Positions 39,585-49,665 are shown, counted from the first letter of the stretch. The stretch: 64,000 bases of DNA from Lysobacteraceae bacterium (GCA_023954075.1 JAMLIV010000001.1:248001-312000), one strand, 5' to 3'. Numbers and translations are program-made. The notes: a model not told the origin generated them from the sequence alone.

Positions 39585-40856
39585 ATGACCGCTGACATCT
39601 CCTCCCAGGCGCTGGCCTGCCGCGACGGCGCGCAGCCGCTGGCGGAAATGCCCACCGCTGCCCGGCGCGCCCTGCTCGACGCCATGGCCGCACGGCTCGA
39701 TGCCCATGCCGAAGCCATCCTTGCGGCCAACGCGCGCGACATGGAGGCGGCGCAGGCGCGCGGCACCACCGGCGCGATGTTCGATCGCCTGCGCCTGGAT
39801 GCACCGCGCCTGGCCGCGATCGCCGATGCGGTGCGCCACGTCGCCACGCTGCCCGATCCGGTGGGGCAGGTCACGCGCGAGGAACTCCGCCCCAACGGCA
39901 TCCGGGTGCGGCGCGTGCGCGTGCCGCTGGGCGTCGTCGCGATGATCTACGAGGCGCGCCCCAACGTCACCGCCGATGCCGCCGCGCTGTGCCTCTACGC
40001 CGGCAACGGCGTGATCCTGCGCGGCGGCTCGGAGGCGATCCACTCCAACACCGCGATCGCCGCCGCGCTCAAGGAGGCCATCGCCGCCGCCGGCCTGCCC
40101 GAAGCGGTGCTGACCCTGATCACCGATCTTTCGCGCGACACCATGGTCAGGCTGCTGCAGCTCACCGATCTCGTGGATCTCGCCATCCCGCGCGGCGGCG
40201 AAGGGCTGATCCGTTTCGTGGCCGAACATGCGCGCGTGCCGGTGATCAAGCACTACAAGGGCGTGTGCCACCTGTACGTGGACGCCGCTGCGGACCTGGA
40301 TCTGGCGCTGGGCCTTCTCATCGACGGCAAGACCAGTCGTCCCGGCGTATGCAACGCGCTGGAAACCCTGCTGGTGCACCGCGACGTCGCCAATGCCTTC
40401 CTGCCGCGCGCCGCCGCCGCGCTGCGCGCGCGCGGGGTCGAACTGCGCGGCGACGCGGCGTCGCGTGCGCGCGTGCCGGGCATGGCCGAGGCCAGCGAGG
40501 ATGACTACGCCGCCGAATTCCTGGATCTCGTTCTGGCGGTGCGCGTGGTGGACGATCTCGAACAGGCCATCGCCCACATCCGCCGCTTCGGCTCGGACCA
40601 CACCGAGGTCATCGCCACCCGCGATGAGGCCGCCGCGCGGCGCTTCGTGGCGGCACTGCGCTCGGCGGTGGTGATGGTGAACGCCTCCTCGCGCTTTTCC
40701 GACGGCGGCGAACTGGGCCTGGGCGCGGAAATCGGCATCTCCACCACGCGCCTGCACGCCTACGGCCCGATGGGTGCCGAGTCGCTCACCATCGAGCGCT
40801 TCGTGGTCGAAGGCGAAGGCCAGGTGCGGCACCCGCTTCGCGCAACGGATTCCTGA
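39585..40856 (+). CDS. proA: Gamma-glutamyl phosphate reductase
   Basis: 423 aa. It performs the NADPH-dependent reduction of glutamyl phosphate in proline synthesis. Family signatures are [65 protein letters not shown], the catalytic Cys in [17 protein letters not shown], and [11 protein letters not shown] and [19 protein letters not shown] at the C-terminus. The ATG at 39585 gives the expected length. proB is not in the window. Confidence 0.97.
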   Translation: MTADISSQALACRDGAQPLAEMPTAARRALLDAMAARLDAHAEAILAANARDMEAAQARGTTGAMFDRLRLDAPRLAAIADAVRHVATLPDPVGQVTREELRPNGIRVRRVRVPLGVVAMIYEARPNVTADAAALCLYAGNGVILRGGSEAIHSNTAIAAALKEAIAAAGLPEAVLTLITDLSRDTMVRLLQLTDLVDLAIPRGGEGLIRFVAEHARVPVIKHYKGVCHLYVDAAADLDLALGLLIDGKTSRPGVCNALETLLVHRDVANAFLPRAAAALRARGVELRGDAASRARVPGMAEASEDDYAAEFLDLVLAVRVVDDLEQAIAHIRRFGSDHTEVIATRDEAAARRFVAALRSAVVMVNASSRFSDGGELGLGAEIGISTTRLHAYGPMGAESLTIERFVVEGEGQVRHPLRATDS

Positions 40857-40917
40857 GGGCGAAGCAAACCGCCGCGCCCGCAGCCCGTGCGCGCCCCGGC
40901 ACCACGGGCGCAGTGGC

Positions 40918-41244
40918 TCAGCCGGACTTTGCCGCGGGCGGCTTGCCGCCGCTGCGGATGTCGAGCATCAGGCTGTAGGCGGCGGTGAAGGCGGGCAGCA
41001 GGTTCTGCAGCACGCCCACGGCATCCTGTTTGGCGGAAAACAGGAAATAGCTCAGCGCCATCAGGCTGCCGGCCAGGCTCATGTACCAGAACAGGCGAGG
41101 AATCACCGGGCGTTTCGCGCGGTGCGAGGCGACCACCTGCACCAGCCAGCGCAGGCCGAACATCGTCGCGCCGCCCAGGCCGATCAGCTTCCACGGGGTC
41201 ATGTGCAGCCCGGTCCAGCCCAGCCACAGGATTTCCTCATTCAT
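40918..41244 (-). CDS. Small membrane protein with lipid-A-disaccharide synthase N-terminal-like (LAB_N) domain
   Basis: 108 aa. LAB_N signatures are WLGWTGLHMTPWKLIGLGGA, FGLRWLVQVVASHRAKRPVI and FWYMSLAGSLMALSYFLFSA, with about three transmembrane helices. Such proteins are found next to polyprenyl-phosphate glycosyltransferases and ArnT-like enzymes and may help present or flip the lipid-linked sugar; the exact role is not known. The start overlaps the stop of the GT2 gene (ATGA). Confidence 0.85.
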   Translation of the reverse strand: MNEEILWLGWTGLHMTPWKLIGLGGATMFGLRWLVQVVASHRAKRPVIPRLFWYMSLAGSLMALSYFLFSAKQDAVGVLQNLLPAFTAAYSLMLDIRSGGKPPAAKSG

Positions 41245-41987
41245 CGCCCTTGCTCCACCGGCCGCTGCGCGGGAATTTCGTCGGTGACGACGACGTGGCT
41301 GCGCTGGATCAGCCAGGCCACGCCGAGCAGGTCGCGCACGCCGACCAGGGCGCGACCGACGTTGGTGTATTTGGACTGGCCCGCGCCGCGCGCGCGGTGC
41401 GACACCGGCACGCTGACGGTTTTCCAGCCGGCGCGCTGCATCAGCGCCGGCAGGTAGCGGTGCATGTGGTCGAAGTAGGGCAGGTCGAGGAAGGCGGCGC
41501 GCTCGAACAGCTTGATGCCGCAGCCGGTGTCCGGGGTATTGTCGCGCAGCAGCCACTGGCGGATGCGGTTGGCCCAGCGCGACGCCCAGCGCTTGCTGCC
41601 CGAATCCTGCCGCGACACGCGCCAGCCGGCGAACAGCTTGACCTCGGCCTCGGCCGCGTCGCGCGCGTCCAGCAGCTTCGGGATGTCGGCCGGATCGTTC
41701 TGCCCGTCGCCATCGAGCGTGGCGATCCAGGGGGCCAGCGCGCGCCTGACGCCGCTGCGGATCGCGGCGCTCTGGCCGCAGCGCGCGGCGTGGGCAAAGG
41801 CGCGCAGCTCCGGCACCTCGGCGCGCAGCGCCGCGAGCACCTCGCGGGTGTCGTCGTCGGAGCGGTCGTCCACGCAGACGATCTCGAACTGGACGCGGCC
41901 GCGCAGGTGCCGGACCACCTCGTGCACCAGCGGCGCGATGTTGTCGCGCTCGTTGAATACGGGAATGACGATGGACAGTGCGGTCAT
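41241..41987 (-). CDS. Family 2 glycosyltransferase, polyprenyl-phosphate-sugar synthase type
   Basis: 248 aa from ATG 41987. GT-A fold of the dolichol-phosphate-mannose synthase type: LSIVIPVFNERDNIAPL, CVDDRSDDDTREVL, GQSAAIRSGV and the metal-binding ATLDGDGQNDPADIP. The C-terminal transmembrane pair of ArnC is lacking, as in DPM1-like short forms. With the LAB_N protein, a UDP-sugar dehydrogenase and an ArnT-like transferase, it is expected to charge undecaprenyl phosphate with a sugar for envelope modification. Confidence 0.88.
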   Translation of the reverse strand: MTALSIVIPVFNERDNIAPLVHEVVRHLRGRVQFEIVCVDDRSDDDTREVLAALRAEVPELRAFAHAARCGQSAAIRSGVRRALAPWIATLDGDGQNDPADIPKLLDARDAAEAEVKLFAGWRVSRQDSGSKRWASRWANRIRQWLLRDNTPDTGCGIKLFERAAFLDLPYFDHMHRYLPALMQRAGWKTVSVPVSHRARGAGQSKYTNVGRALVGVRDLLGVAWLIQRSHVVVTDEIPAQRPVEQGR

Positions 41988-42035
41988 GGCGTGTCTCTGA
42001 AGGCAGGGGCGCAAAGCGGAAGCGGGGACGACATT

Positions 42036-43208
42036 TCAGCGATCGGCGCCGAACAGGTCGCGGCTGTAGATTTTTTCCGCCACATCGGCGAGATCCGCGG
42101 TCTGGCGATTGGTGACGATCACGTCGGCAAGGCGCTTGAACGCATCCAGATCGCCGATCACTTCGGAGTTGAAGAAGGTGCTGGCGTGCAGCAGGGGTTC
42201 GTACACGATCACCTCCACGCCCTTGGCCTTGAGCCGCTTCATCACGCCCTGCACGCTGCTGGAGCGGAAGTTGTCGCTGCCGGACTTCATCACCAGCCGA
42301 TGGATGCCGACCACGCGCGGGTTCAGCCGCAGGATGTCGTCGGCGATGAAGTCCTTGCGCGTGGTGTTGGCATCGACGATGGCGCGGATCAGGGTTTGCG
42401 GCACGCGGTCGTAATTGGCCAGCAGCTGGCGGGTGTCCTTGGGCAGGCAGTAGCCGCCGTAGCCGAAGGACGGGTTGTTGTAATGGTCGCCGATGCGCGG
42501 GTCGAGACAGACGCCTTCGATGATCTGGCGGGCATCCAGCTTGTTCACCGCCGCGTAGGTGTCCAGTTCGTTGAAGAAGGCCACGCGCATGGCCAGATAG
42601 GTGTTGGCGAACAGTTTGACCGCCTCGGCCTCGGTGTTGCCGGTCAGCAGCACCGGCGCATCCGGGCGCAGGCTGGCGGCCAGCAGCAGATCGGCCAGTT
42701 CGCGCCCGCGCGGCGACCGTTCGCCCACCACGATGCGCGAGGGGTGCAGGCTGTCGTGCAGGGCCGAACCTTCGCGCAGGAACTCGGGTGAAAACACGAG
42801 GTTGGCAAATCCCAGCTCGGTCTTGAGCGCCTCGGTGAAGCCGACCGGGACGGTGGACTTGATCACGATCAGGGCCTCGGGACACAGCGTCATCGCCGCG
42901 CGCACGACGGATTGGACCGACTCGGTGTCGAACTGGTTGCTGTGCGGATCGTAGTTGGTGGGCGTGGCGATGAAGACGTAGTCGGCACCAGCCAGCGCCT
43001 GTCCGGGATCGGTGCTGGTGGCAAGGTGCAGGCTTTCGTCGCGCAGCTGGCGCTCGATGTCCGGATCGGAAATGGGCGAGGTGCGCTGCCTGATCGCCTC
43101 GATCCTGGCCGCATCGATGTCCAGGATCGTCACCGCCTGCTGTCGCGCCAGCATCACCGCGTTGGAAAGACCGACATAGCCTGCGCCGGCGACGGTGATG
43201 CGTTTCAT
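42036..43208 (-). CDS. ugd: UDP-glucose 6-dehydrogenase
   Basis: 390 aa, the short enterobacterial-type form. NAD-binding motif GAGYVGLSN at the N-terminus, then VFIATPTNYD, VIKSTVPVGFTE, SPEFLREGSAL, the NTYLAMRVAFFNELDTYA helix and the catalytic Cys in GYGGYCLPKDT. It oxidises UDP-glucose to UDP-glucuronate. Clustering with a polyprenyl-phosphate glycosyltransferase and an ArnT-like enzyme implies that glucuronate or a derivative such as galacturonate is the sugar transferred, which is inference. Confidence 0.93.
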   Translation of the reverse strand: MKRITVAGAGYVGLSNAVMLARQQAVTILDIDAARIEAIRQRTSPISDPDIERQLRDESLHLATSTDPGQALAGADYVFIATPTNYDPHSNQFDTESVQSVVRAAMTLCPEALIVIKSTVPVGFTEALKTELGFANLVFSPEFLREGSALHDSLHPSRIVVGERSPRGRELADLLLAASLRPDAPVLLTGNTEAEAVKLFANTYLAMRVAFFNELDTYAAVNKLDARQIIEGVCLDPRIGDHYNNPSFGYGGYCLPKDTRQLLANYDRVPQTLIRAIVDANTTRKDFIADDILRLNPRVVGIHRLVMKSGSDNFRSSSVQGVMKRLKAKGVEVIVYEPLLHASTFFNSEVIGDLDAFKRLADVIVTNRQTADLADVAEKIYSRDLFGADR

Positions 43209-43322
43209 GCGGTGGTTCCCGTGAAGTGTCGAGGGGTGCCGCGATGCCGCGGCTCGTGCGCGGTGCGCGGTCCGATGCCGCCGGCCATGCCGTCCGGAAG
43301 CCTGTTCATGCGCTGCCGCTGC

Positions 43323-45041
43323 TCATTCGTGCTCGATCTCCGCCGCCCAGCCCGCCGGCATGTCGCAGCCCGCGATCCAGGCGTGGCCCGGCAGCAACGC
43401 CCAGGAGCGGCGGTTGGATGCGCCGATGTCGATGACCTGGGTTGCATCCATGCACGGGCCGACCGCCTCCAGGCGCAGGAACAGCCAGCGCCGGGACGGA
43501 TCGGCCTGCAGCCAGTCGCGCGCCAGCGGCCACTGTTCGTCCCAGGGCCGCTTGAAGCCGAAATCCACGACCGGGCGGTCGGCCTGCAGCCTGTGCTGCT
43601 CGCGCCAGCCCAGCATCGCCAGTTCGGCCTCCGGGCCGATGCGTTCGCCGACCCGCTGCATCAGCGCCTGGGCCGAACTCTCCGGGCTGATCGCCGGTAT
43701 CAGGCCGACGCCGTAAACGATCCACAGCAGCGCGGTAATCACGATCACCGCCGTGGCCGGCTGCCCGCGTCGCCGCCACAGCGCCAGCGCGATCGCGGCC
43801 AGCGCGGCCAGCCCGAAGGCCAGCAGCCAGCGCCCGATCGTCGTGGCGATCTCCACATCCATGCCGCGCCCCTCGACCAGCGCGTGCAGGCGCTCGGGAG
43901 TCGCCAGCAGCAGCCACGCGCCCAGCGCCAGACCGGCCAGGGCGAGCGTGCCGATCCATCCCCACAGCACCGCCCGAACCCCGCGTCGGCGCAGCAGCGC
44001 CGGCAGCAGCGGCGCGGCGGCGATGCACAGCGCCGGCAGGATCGGGAAGATGTACACCTCGCGCTTGCCCGGCGTGGAACTGAAAAAAATCAGCACCAGC
44101 GCCGCCCAGCCCAGCAGCAGCGCGTAGCGCGGATCGACCCGGCGCAGGCGTCGCCACCAGGCCGGCAGCAGCCAGGGCGCGAGCAGGATGCCCGGCAGCC
44201 ACAGGGTCAGCATCGACTGCAGGTAGTACCAGGCCGGCTGCACATGGTGCCAGGCGTTGGCATAGCGGGTCGCGGTCTGGCGCAGCAGCATCTCGCGGGC
44301 ATAGGCGTGCAGCGCCGGATCATCGGACGCCAGCACCGCCGTCAGCATCGGAATCAGCCAGACGCCGGCACCGAGCAGGAAGCCCGCCACGCCCGCCAGC
44401 GCGTGCCAGCCGCGATGGGGCGGCAGCGCGTGCGCCGACTTCGCCCGCACCCACAGCCAGGGCAGGAACACCAAAAGCGGCAGGAAGCCCACGCCCTTGG
44501 TCACCGTGCCCAGGCCGGCGGCGAATGCGCCCAGCGCCAGCAGCCGCGGGTCCGGTTTTTCCAGCAGGTAGCGCAGCAGCGCCCACAGCGACAGCGTGGT
44601 CAGGCCGACCAGCGCCATGTCGATCTGCGCGCGCTTGGCCTGCAGGGCGAACTGCAGGCAGACGAACAGGCCGAACACCGCGTACGGCACGGCGCGGCGT
44701 CCCCACAGCCGCCGCGCCAGATCCCCGCTCAGCCACAGCGTGGCGATCGCGGCCAGCAGCGAGGGCAGCAGGAAGGCGATCCGCCAGTTGCCTACCAGCT
44801 GCTGGCTGGCGGCCTGCATCCACATGAACGTGGCCGGTTTTTCGGCATACAGCTCGCTGCCGCGCCGCGGGAACAGCCAGTCCCCGGTCTCCACCATCGT
44901 TTGCGCGACCAGGACGAAGCGCGGCTCGTCCGCCGGCATCGGTTCGCGCATGCCGATCCCGGCCAGGAGCGAAAGCACGACCAGCGCGAGCAGCAGCGGA
45001 ATCGGCCAGGCGAAGGAGGAACGCGATGGATTGAAGTGCAT
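43323..45041 (-). CDS. ArnT-like (GT83) integral membrane glycosyltransferase
   Basis: 572 aa. A GT-C fold with about 12 transmembrane helices. The first periplasmic loop carries the ArnT/PMT-type acidic motif (EPMPADEPRFVLVAQTMVET, WLFPRRGSELYAEKPATFMW) and the later loop includes FFSSTPGKREVYIFPILPA, with the TPGKRE motif typical of ArnT relatives. ArnT enzymes transfer a sugar from undecaprenyl phosphate to lipid A. The C-terminal periplasmic domain is soluble. It is the first gene of this minus-strand cluster, 114 bp upstream of ugd. Confidence 0.88.
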   Translation of the reverse strand: MHFNPSRSSFAWPIPLLLALVVLSLLAGIGMREPMPADEPRFVLVAQTMVETGDWLFPRRGSELYAEKPATFMWMQAASQQLVGNWRIAFLLPSLLAAIATLWLSGDLARRLWGRRAVPYAVFGLFVCLQFALQAKRAQIDMALVGLTTLSLWALLRYLLEKPDPRLLALGAFAAGLGTVTKGVGFLPLLVFLPWLWVRAKSAHALPPHRGWHALAGVAGFLLGAGVWLIPMLTAVLASDDPALHAYAREMLLRQTATRYANAWHHVQPAWYYLQSMLTLWLPGILLAPWLLPAWWRRLRRVDPRYALLLGWAALVLIFFSSTPGKREVYIFPILPALCIAAAPLLPALLRRRGVRAVLWGWIGTLALAGLALGAWLLLATPERLHALVEGRGMDVEIATTIGRWLLAFGLAALAAIALALWRRRGQPATAVIVITALLWIVYGVGLIPAISPESSAQALMQRVGERIGPEAELAMLGWREQHRLQADRPVVDFGFKRPWDEQWPLARDWLQADPSRRWLFLRLEAVGPCMDATQVIDIGASNRRSWALLPGHAWIAGCDMPAGWAAEIEHE

Positions 45042-45116
45042 CGAGCGGCGGGAGCGGGTCGCGACAGAACGCGTATTGTGGCGCAGGTCGCGTGGAAAAA
45101 TCGTTTTGGCAGCCGA

Positions 45117-45460
45117 TCACGCGCTACGCGGGCGCGGGGGCTTGCGGGCGCGCGCGGGCTTGGCGGAAGGCTCGGGCAGCAGGGAGGTGAGCTGCTGGTA
45201 GCGCTCGAACAGGAAGGCGACGCGTTCGGCGTCGGTGGTGAGCCTGGGCGGTTTGCGGCCGGCGGCTTTTTCGGCGGCGAGGTAGGCGGCGTCCACGGCC
45301 TTGTCGAGCGCGGCGTGGGCTTTCACCAGCGCCGGCGGCATGGTCAGCGGGTCGTAGAGGTCGGCGAGGGTGGCATCGGGAAACTGGGCGCGGGCGTCGA
45401 GCACGGCCTGCGCGGCGGCCTCGATGGCGGCGCGGGCCTTGTCGTCGGCGGTTCGGGCCA
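45117..45460 (-). pseudogene. Out-of-frame C-terminal part of the MmeI-like gene
   Basis: ADDKARAAIEAAAQAVLDAR, ADLYDPLTMPPALVKAHAAL, DAERVAFLFERYQQLTSLLP: this is the expected C-terminus of MmeI-like enzymes, but it lies in a frame shifted by one base relative to the main gene. One missing base near 45455 would rejoin the two (NFPWPEP-TDDKARAA). Confidence 0.8.
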
Positions 45461-47974
45461 GGGGAAGTTGTTGTAGACGATGCCGGCGGAGTAGCGGTAG
45501 TCGCTTTTGAGGCGACCGCAGACGGTGCGTACCCACGCCATGTGCATGGTGGACGTGACGATGCCGAAGTGGAACAGCGTCGCGTTCGGAACGATTTTCA
45601 CAAGATTGCTGCACAACGTGTCCGGCGTCATGAAGCCGATTGGAATGAATGCGCGCCGCTCGGACGACACTTCCGGAATCACCAGGTAGTTGTCGTCCGG
45701 AATATTCTCCACGTGGAATCGCGTCGGCGTGTCCGCCAACTTTTGCGTTGGTGGGCTCTTGCTGGCCTTTCGCAGTTCCCGCACTGCCTCGATACGCTTT
45801 AACGCCTCCGGCATTTGCCGCAGCTCGGCTGGTGGGCAATCCCCGAGCCACAGGCACCAGCGTTCCCAACCGTTGATGAACTCATCCGATCCCAGCCAGC
45901 GCCGAAACCATGCCGCTGATGCTGGCTCACTGGCGATGAACGCATCACGCTCCTCGGTGGTGAACAGGTAGTTGCCGCCGTCGATCGGCTTGTTGCCAAT
46001 GCCGATCGACGGCACGTTGCAGAGCGGTTTGCTGCGATTGGGCAACAGAACATCCGCCGCATCCACCAGATACGGATTGATGTTGCCCGCCGGCACTTCA
46101 TGTGGCTCGCCGGCAATCTCCTGATAGTCGAACAACCGCTTCGGCGAAATCTCGCTGCCGGCAAAGCCCACGATCACGCAATGCACCGCGGCCACGCCGC
46201 GCGCCTCGTTGTTCCAGCGGAAGGTGCGATGGGCAAAAAAGATGCGCATGCCGCGCGCCAACATTTCGCCCCAGAGGATGCCCACCTGCTCGCCCTGGGT
46301 GATGGAGTTGGTGGAGACGAAGGCGCAGCGGATTCCGGTGTCGGGCCCAGCAGGCGAAGAGCGATTCCCGCTTTCGCGGGAATGACGGGCCAGGGCTTCG
46401 GTCTGCCGGATGTAGTCGACCGCCTTGAGATACCAGGCGCTGACAAAATCCAGCACGCCCGCGCCCTTGAGTCCACCGGCAACGGCCAGCAGATCCTCGC
46501 GCTGCTCCGGCGTCATCAACTTCGAGCCGATGAATGGCGGATTCCCCAGAATAAAGCTCAGCTTCTCCGCCGACACCACGTCGTTCCAGTCGATTCGCAG
46601 CGCGTTGCCGTGGACGATGGTGGCGGACTTCTTCAGCGGCAGCCGCACCACGTTTTCGCCGAACTGCTCGGACACGCGCAGGTTCATCTGGTGGTCCATC
46701 AGCCACATGGCCACCTGCGCGATCTGCGCGGGGAACTCCTCGATCTCGATGCCGTGGAACTGGTCCACGTCCACCAGCACGTGGTCCTGCACGTGCGCCA
46801 GCACCGACTGCTGGGTGGCGAACTGGCGCTTCAGCACGTCCAGCTCCAGCGCGCGCAGCTCGCGGTAGGCGATCACCAGGAAGTTGCCGCAGCCGCAGGC
46901 CGGGTCCAGGAAGGTCAGCGCGGCCAGCCTGCGGTGCAGCTGGGCCAGCTTCTTCTCGTCATGGCCGGCCTTGTCCAGCTCTGCCTTCAGCCCGTCCAGG
47001 AACAGCGGGCCGATCAGCTTCAGGATGTTCTTCTCGCTGGTGTAGTGCGCGCCCAGGTTGCGGCGGGCCCTGGCGTCCATCACCGACTGGAACATGGAGC
47101 CGAAGATGGCCGGGCTGATGCGGCTCCAGTCGAGCGTGCTGGCATCCAGCAGCAGGCCGCGCATCTGCGCGTTGAAGTCGGCCAGCGGCAGGATTTCCTC
47201 GAACAGCCTGCCGTTGACCCAGGGCAGTTCCGCCAACTGCTCGTCCAGCGTGGTCTGGCGGCGCTCCGGCGCGGTATCGAGCACCTGGAAGATGCGCCCG
47301 ATCCACATGCCGAGGTCGGCACCGTCTTCGCTGGTGCGCTGGGCGATGAGGTCGTGGAAGCTCTGGCGCGGGAAGATGCCGGTGTCGTCGGCGAACAGGC
47401 AGAACAGCAGCCGCACCAGCAAAAGCTCCAGCGCGTGGCCGTCGTAGCCCGCTGCCTTCAGCGCATCGTGCAGCCGGCCCATGCGCTCGGCGGCCTGCAC
47501 GTTGACGGGATCTTCTTCCTTGTAGCTGCGGGTCTGGTAGCCGCTGATGAAGCCGAAGCGCCCGATCTGCCTGTGCAGCTCGGGCAGGGTGAAGTCGCTG
47601 CGCTCGCCGGTTTCCAGATCGTGCAGGCGGAAGCGCCGGAAGTCGGACACCAGCACGAAGCGCGGCAGCTCGGCGTCTTTCAGGCCGGCGAAATAATCGG
47701 TGGCCTGTGCGTAGGCGGCGTCGAGGTCGCGGCCTTCGCTCTTGTGTTCGGCCAGCATCACGCCGGGCCAGAACACGTCGATGCGGCCGTGGGTGCTGCC
47801 GGTGAAGCGCGCCGCCTTCTGCTCGAACACGGCCACGCGGCGGCGGTTGACGCCGAACACGTTGAAAAACTCGTTCCAGAAGCTCTGCGCCTCGGCGCGC
47901 TCGGAGGTGACTTCCGCCCATTCGCCGGAAAAGGCCAGGGCGCGGGCGCGGATTTCGTTGAGACTCAGCGGCAC
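45344..47974 (-). CDS. MmeI-like type IIL restriction-modification enzyme, frameshifted near the C-terminus
   Basis: 876 aa as read. The N-terminus matches MmeI enzymes (FSGEWAEVTSERAEAQSFWN) with a PD-(D/E)xK nuclease (IDVFWPGVMLAEHKS: D66, E76, K78). The adenine methyltransferase has motif I LDPACGCGNF (357-364) and motif IV GNPPF (478-481). Residues about 529-547 include HSRESGNRSS, the translation of an interspersed hairpin repeat inserted in frame between motif IV and the target-recognition part. After YNNFPWPEPP the frame shifts and the true C-terminus is encoded at 45117-45460. Such enzymes cut and methylate DNA as single chains; this one may be inactive. Confidence 0.82.
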   Translation of the reverse strand: MPLSLNEIRARALAFSGEWAEVTSERAEAQSFWNEFFNVFGVNRRRVAVFEQKAARFTGSTHGRIDVFWPGVMLAEHKSEGRDLDAAYAQATDYFAGLKDAELPRFVLVSDFRRFRLHDLETGERSDFTLPELHRQIGRFGFISGYQTRSYKEEDPVNVQAAERMGRLHDALKAAGYDGHALELLLVRLLFCLFADDTGIFPRQSFHDLIAQRTSEDGADLGMWIGRIFQVLDTAPERRQTTLDEQLAELPWVNGRLFEEILPLADFNAQMRGLLLDASTLDWSRISPAIFGSMFQSVMDARARRNLGAHYTSEKNILKLIGPLFLDGLKAELDKAGHDEKKLAQLHRRLAALTFLDPACGCGNFLVIAYRELRALELDVLKRQFATQQSVLAHVQDHVLVDVDQFHGIEIEEFPAQIAQVAMWLMDHQMNLRVSEQFGENVVRLPLKKSATIVHGNALRIDWNDVVSAEKLSFILGNPPFIGSKLMTPEQREDLLAVAGGLKGAGVLDFVSAWYLKAVDYIRQTEALARHSRESGNRSSPAGPDTGIRCAFVSTNSITQGEQVGILWGEMLARGMRIFFAHRTFRWNNEARGVAAVHCVIVGFAGSEISPKRLFDYQEIAGEPHEVPAGNINPYLVDAADVLLPNRSKPLCNVPSIGIGNKPIDGGNYLFTTEERDAFIASEPASAAWFRRWLGSDEFINGWERWCLWLGDCPPAELRQMPEALKRIEAVRELRKASKSPPTQKLADTPTRFHVENIPDDNYLVIPEVSSERRAFIPIGFMTPDTLCSNLVKIVPNATLFHFGIVTSTMHMAWVRTVCGRLKSDYRYSAGIVYNNFPWPEPPTTRPAPPSRPPRRPCSTPAPSFPMPPSPTSTTR
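46336..46393. repeat. REP-like hairpin repeat inside the MmeI-like coding region
   Basis: ATTCCCGC-TTTC-GCGGGAAT (46364-46383), flanked by GAC, is the GTCATTCCCGCGAAAGCGGGAAT repeat of many gammaproteobacteria. It is translated as HSRESGN and adds about 18 residues in frame. Confidence 0.85.
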
Positions 47975-48060
47975 GATGCGGCGTTCCGGGTTGGCGGATC
48001 AACCCGGATTGTAGCGGCGCGCCGGAGCGGCGCAGCGCCTCGGGAGCCTCCGGACAAGGC

Positions 48061-48088
48061 CGCCACTCCCGCGAAAGCGGGAGTGGCG
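48061..48088. repeat. REP-like hairpin repeat downstream of katA
   Basis: Perfect 12-bp stem CGCCACTCCCGC/GCGGGAGTGGCG with a GAAA loop, same family as 46364-46383. It may also terminate the minus-strand katA transcript. Confidence 0.85.
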
Positions 48089-48116
48089 GGCAAAGGTCGA
48101 CGCGTTCCGGGGTTTC

Positions 48117-49601
48117 CTACCCGGAGAATGCGCCGAGCTTGCGCAGCGCGGCTTCGACGCCTGCGCCGTAGGCCGGATCGGCCTTGGCGCAGTTCTCGAT
48201 GTGGCGGCGCTTGATGAAGTCCGGCGCGTCGCCCATGTTGCGCGCGGTGTTGTCGAACAACACCTGCTGCTGCGCCGGGCTCATCAGCCGGAACAGGTCG
48301 CCGGGCTGCTTGTAGTAGTTGTCGTCATTGTCGCGGAAATTCCACCAGTCGGCGTCGCCGGTGATCTGCAGCGGTGGTTCGCGGAACTGCGGCTGCTCCT
48401 GCCACTGCCGGAAGCTGTTGGGCTCGTAGTGGGGCAGGCCGCCGTAGTTGCCGTCCATGCGCCCGGCACCGTCGCGGTGGTTGCTGTGGACCGGGCAGCG
48501 CGCGGCGTTGACCGGAATCTGGTGGTAGTTCACGCCCAGACGGTAGCGCTGCGCGTCGGCGTAGTTGAACAGGCGCGCCTGCAGCATCTTGTCGGGCGAG
48601 ACGCCGATGCCCGGCACCAGGTTGCTCGGCGCGAACGCGCTCTGCTCCACGTCGGCGAAGAAGTTTTCCGGATTGCGGTTGAGCTCGAACTCGCCCACCT
48701 CGATCAGCGGATAGTCGCCGTGCGGCCAGACCTTGGTCAGGTCGAAGGGGTGATAGGGCACCCGCTCGGCCTCGGCTTCCGGCATGACCTGCACGTACAG
48801 TGTCCACTTCGGGAAGTCGCCGCGCTCGATCGCGTCGAACAGGTCGCGCTGGTGGCTTTCGCGGTCGTTGCCGATGATTTCGCCCGCTTCGGCGTCGGTC
48901 AGGTTCTTGATGCCCTGCCGGGTGCGGAAGTGGAACTTCACCCAGTAGCGCTCGCCGGCTTCGTTCCAGAAGCTGTAGGTGTGCGAGCCGAAGCCGTGCA
49001 TGTGGCGATAGCTGGCCGGAATGCCGCGGTCGCTCATCACGATGGTGACCTGGTGCAGCGCCTCGGGCAGCAGCGTCCACCAGTCCCAGTTGTTGGTGGC
49101 GCTGCGCAGGTTGGTGCGCGGGTCGCGCTTGACCGCCTTGTTGAGGTCAGGGAACTTGCGCGGGTCGCGGATGAAGAACACCGGGGTGTTGTTGCCGACC
49201 AGGTCCCAGTTGCCTTCCTCGGTGTAGAACTTCAGCGCGAAGCCGCGGATGTCGCGCTCGGCATCGGCCGCGCCGCGCTCGCCGGCCACGGTGGTGAAGC
49301 GGGCGAACATCTCGGTCTTCTTGCCCACCTTCTCGAAGATCTTCGCGCGGGTGTACCTGGTGATGTCGTGGGTGACGGTGAAGGTGCCGAAGGCGCCCGA
49401 GCCCTTGGCGTGCATGCGCCGCTCCGGGATCACTTCGCGCACGAAATTGGCGAGCTTTTCGTGCAGCCAGACATCCTGCGCCAGCAGCGGCCCGCGCGGG
49501 CCGGCGGTGAGGCTGTTCTGGTTGTCCGGCACGGGGGCGCCGAACTGGGTCGTCAGGTGGGTGACGGGGCACTTTTTGTCGCTGTCGCTGGGCTTGCTCA
49601 T
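48117..49601 (-). CDS. katA: Monofunctional heme catalase, small-subunit clade
   Basis: 494 aa. It disproportionates hydrogen peroxide in the cytoplasm. Catalytic His is in [12 protein letters not shown], the distal Asn in [13 protein letters not shown], and the proximal heme Tyr in [14 protein letters not shown]. Other landmarks are [40 protein letters not shown] and [19 protein letters not shown]. Length fits clade 3 catalases. No OxyR site was recognised. It sits alone between REP-like hairpins, beside the restriction-modification gene. Confidence 0.96.
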   Translation of the reverse strand: MSKPSDSDKKCPVTHLTTQFGAPVPDNQNSLTAGPRGPLLAQDVWLHEKLANFVREVIPERRMHAKGSGAFGTFTVTHDITRYTRAKIFEKVGKKTEMFARFTTVAGERGAADAERDIRGFALKFYTEEGNWDLVGNNTPVFFIRDPRKFPDLNKAVKRDPRTNLRSATNNWDWWTLLPEALHQVTIVMSDRGIPASYRHMHGFGSHTYSFWNEAGERYWVKFHFRTRQGIKNLTDAEAGEIIGNDRESHQRDLFDAIERGDFPKWTLYVQVMPEAEAERVPYHPFDLTKVWPHGDYPLIEVGEFELNRNPENFFADVEQSAFAPSNLVPGIGVSPDKMLQARLFNYADAQRYRLGVNYHQIPVNAARCPVHSNHRDGAGRMDGNYGGLPHYEPNSFRQWQEQPQFREPPLQITGDADWWNFRDNDDNYYKQPGDLFRLMSPAQQQVLFDNTARNMGDAPDFIKRRHIENCAKADPAYGAGVEAALRKLGAFSG

Positions 49602-49665
49602 GGCGGGCTTCCTCTGGCGGGTGGACGGTCGGACTACCGGGAGCTTCGAAAAACTTCCCGATTCG

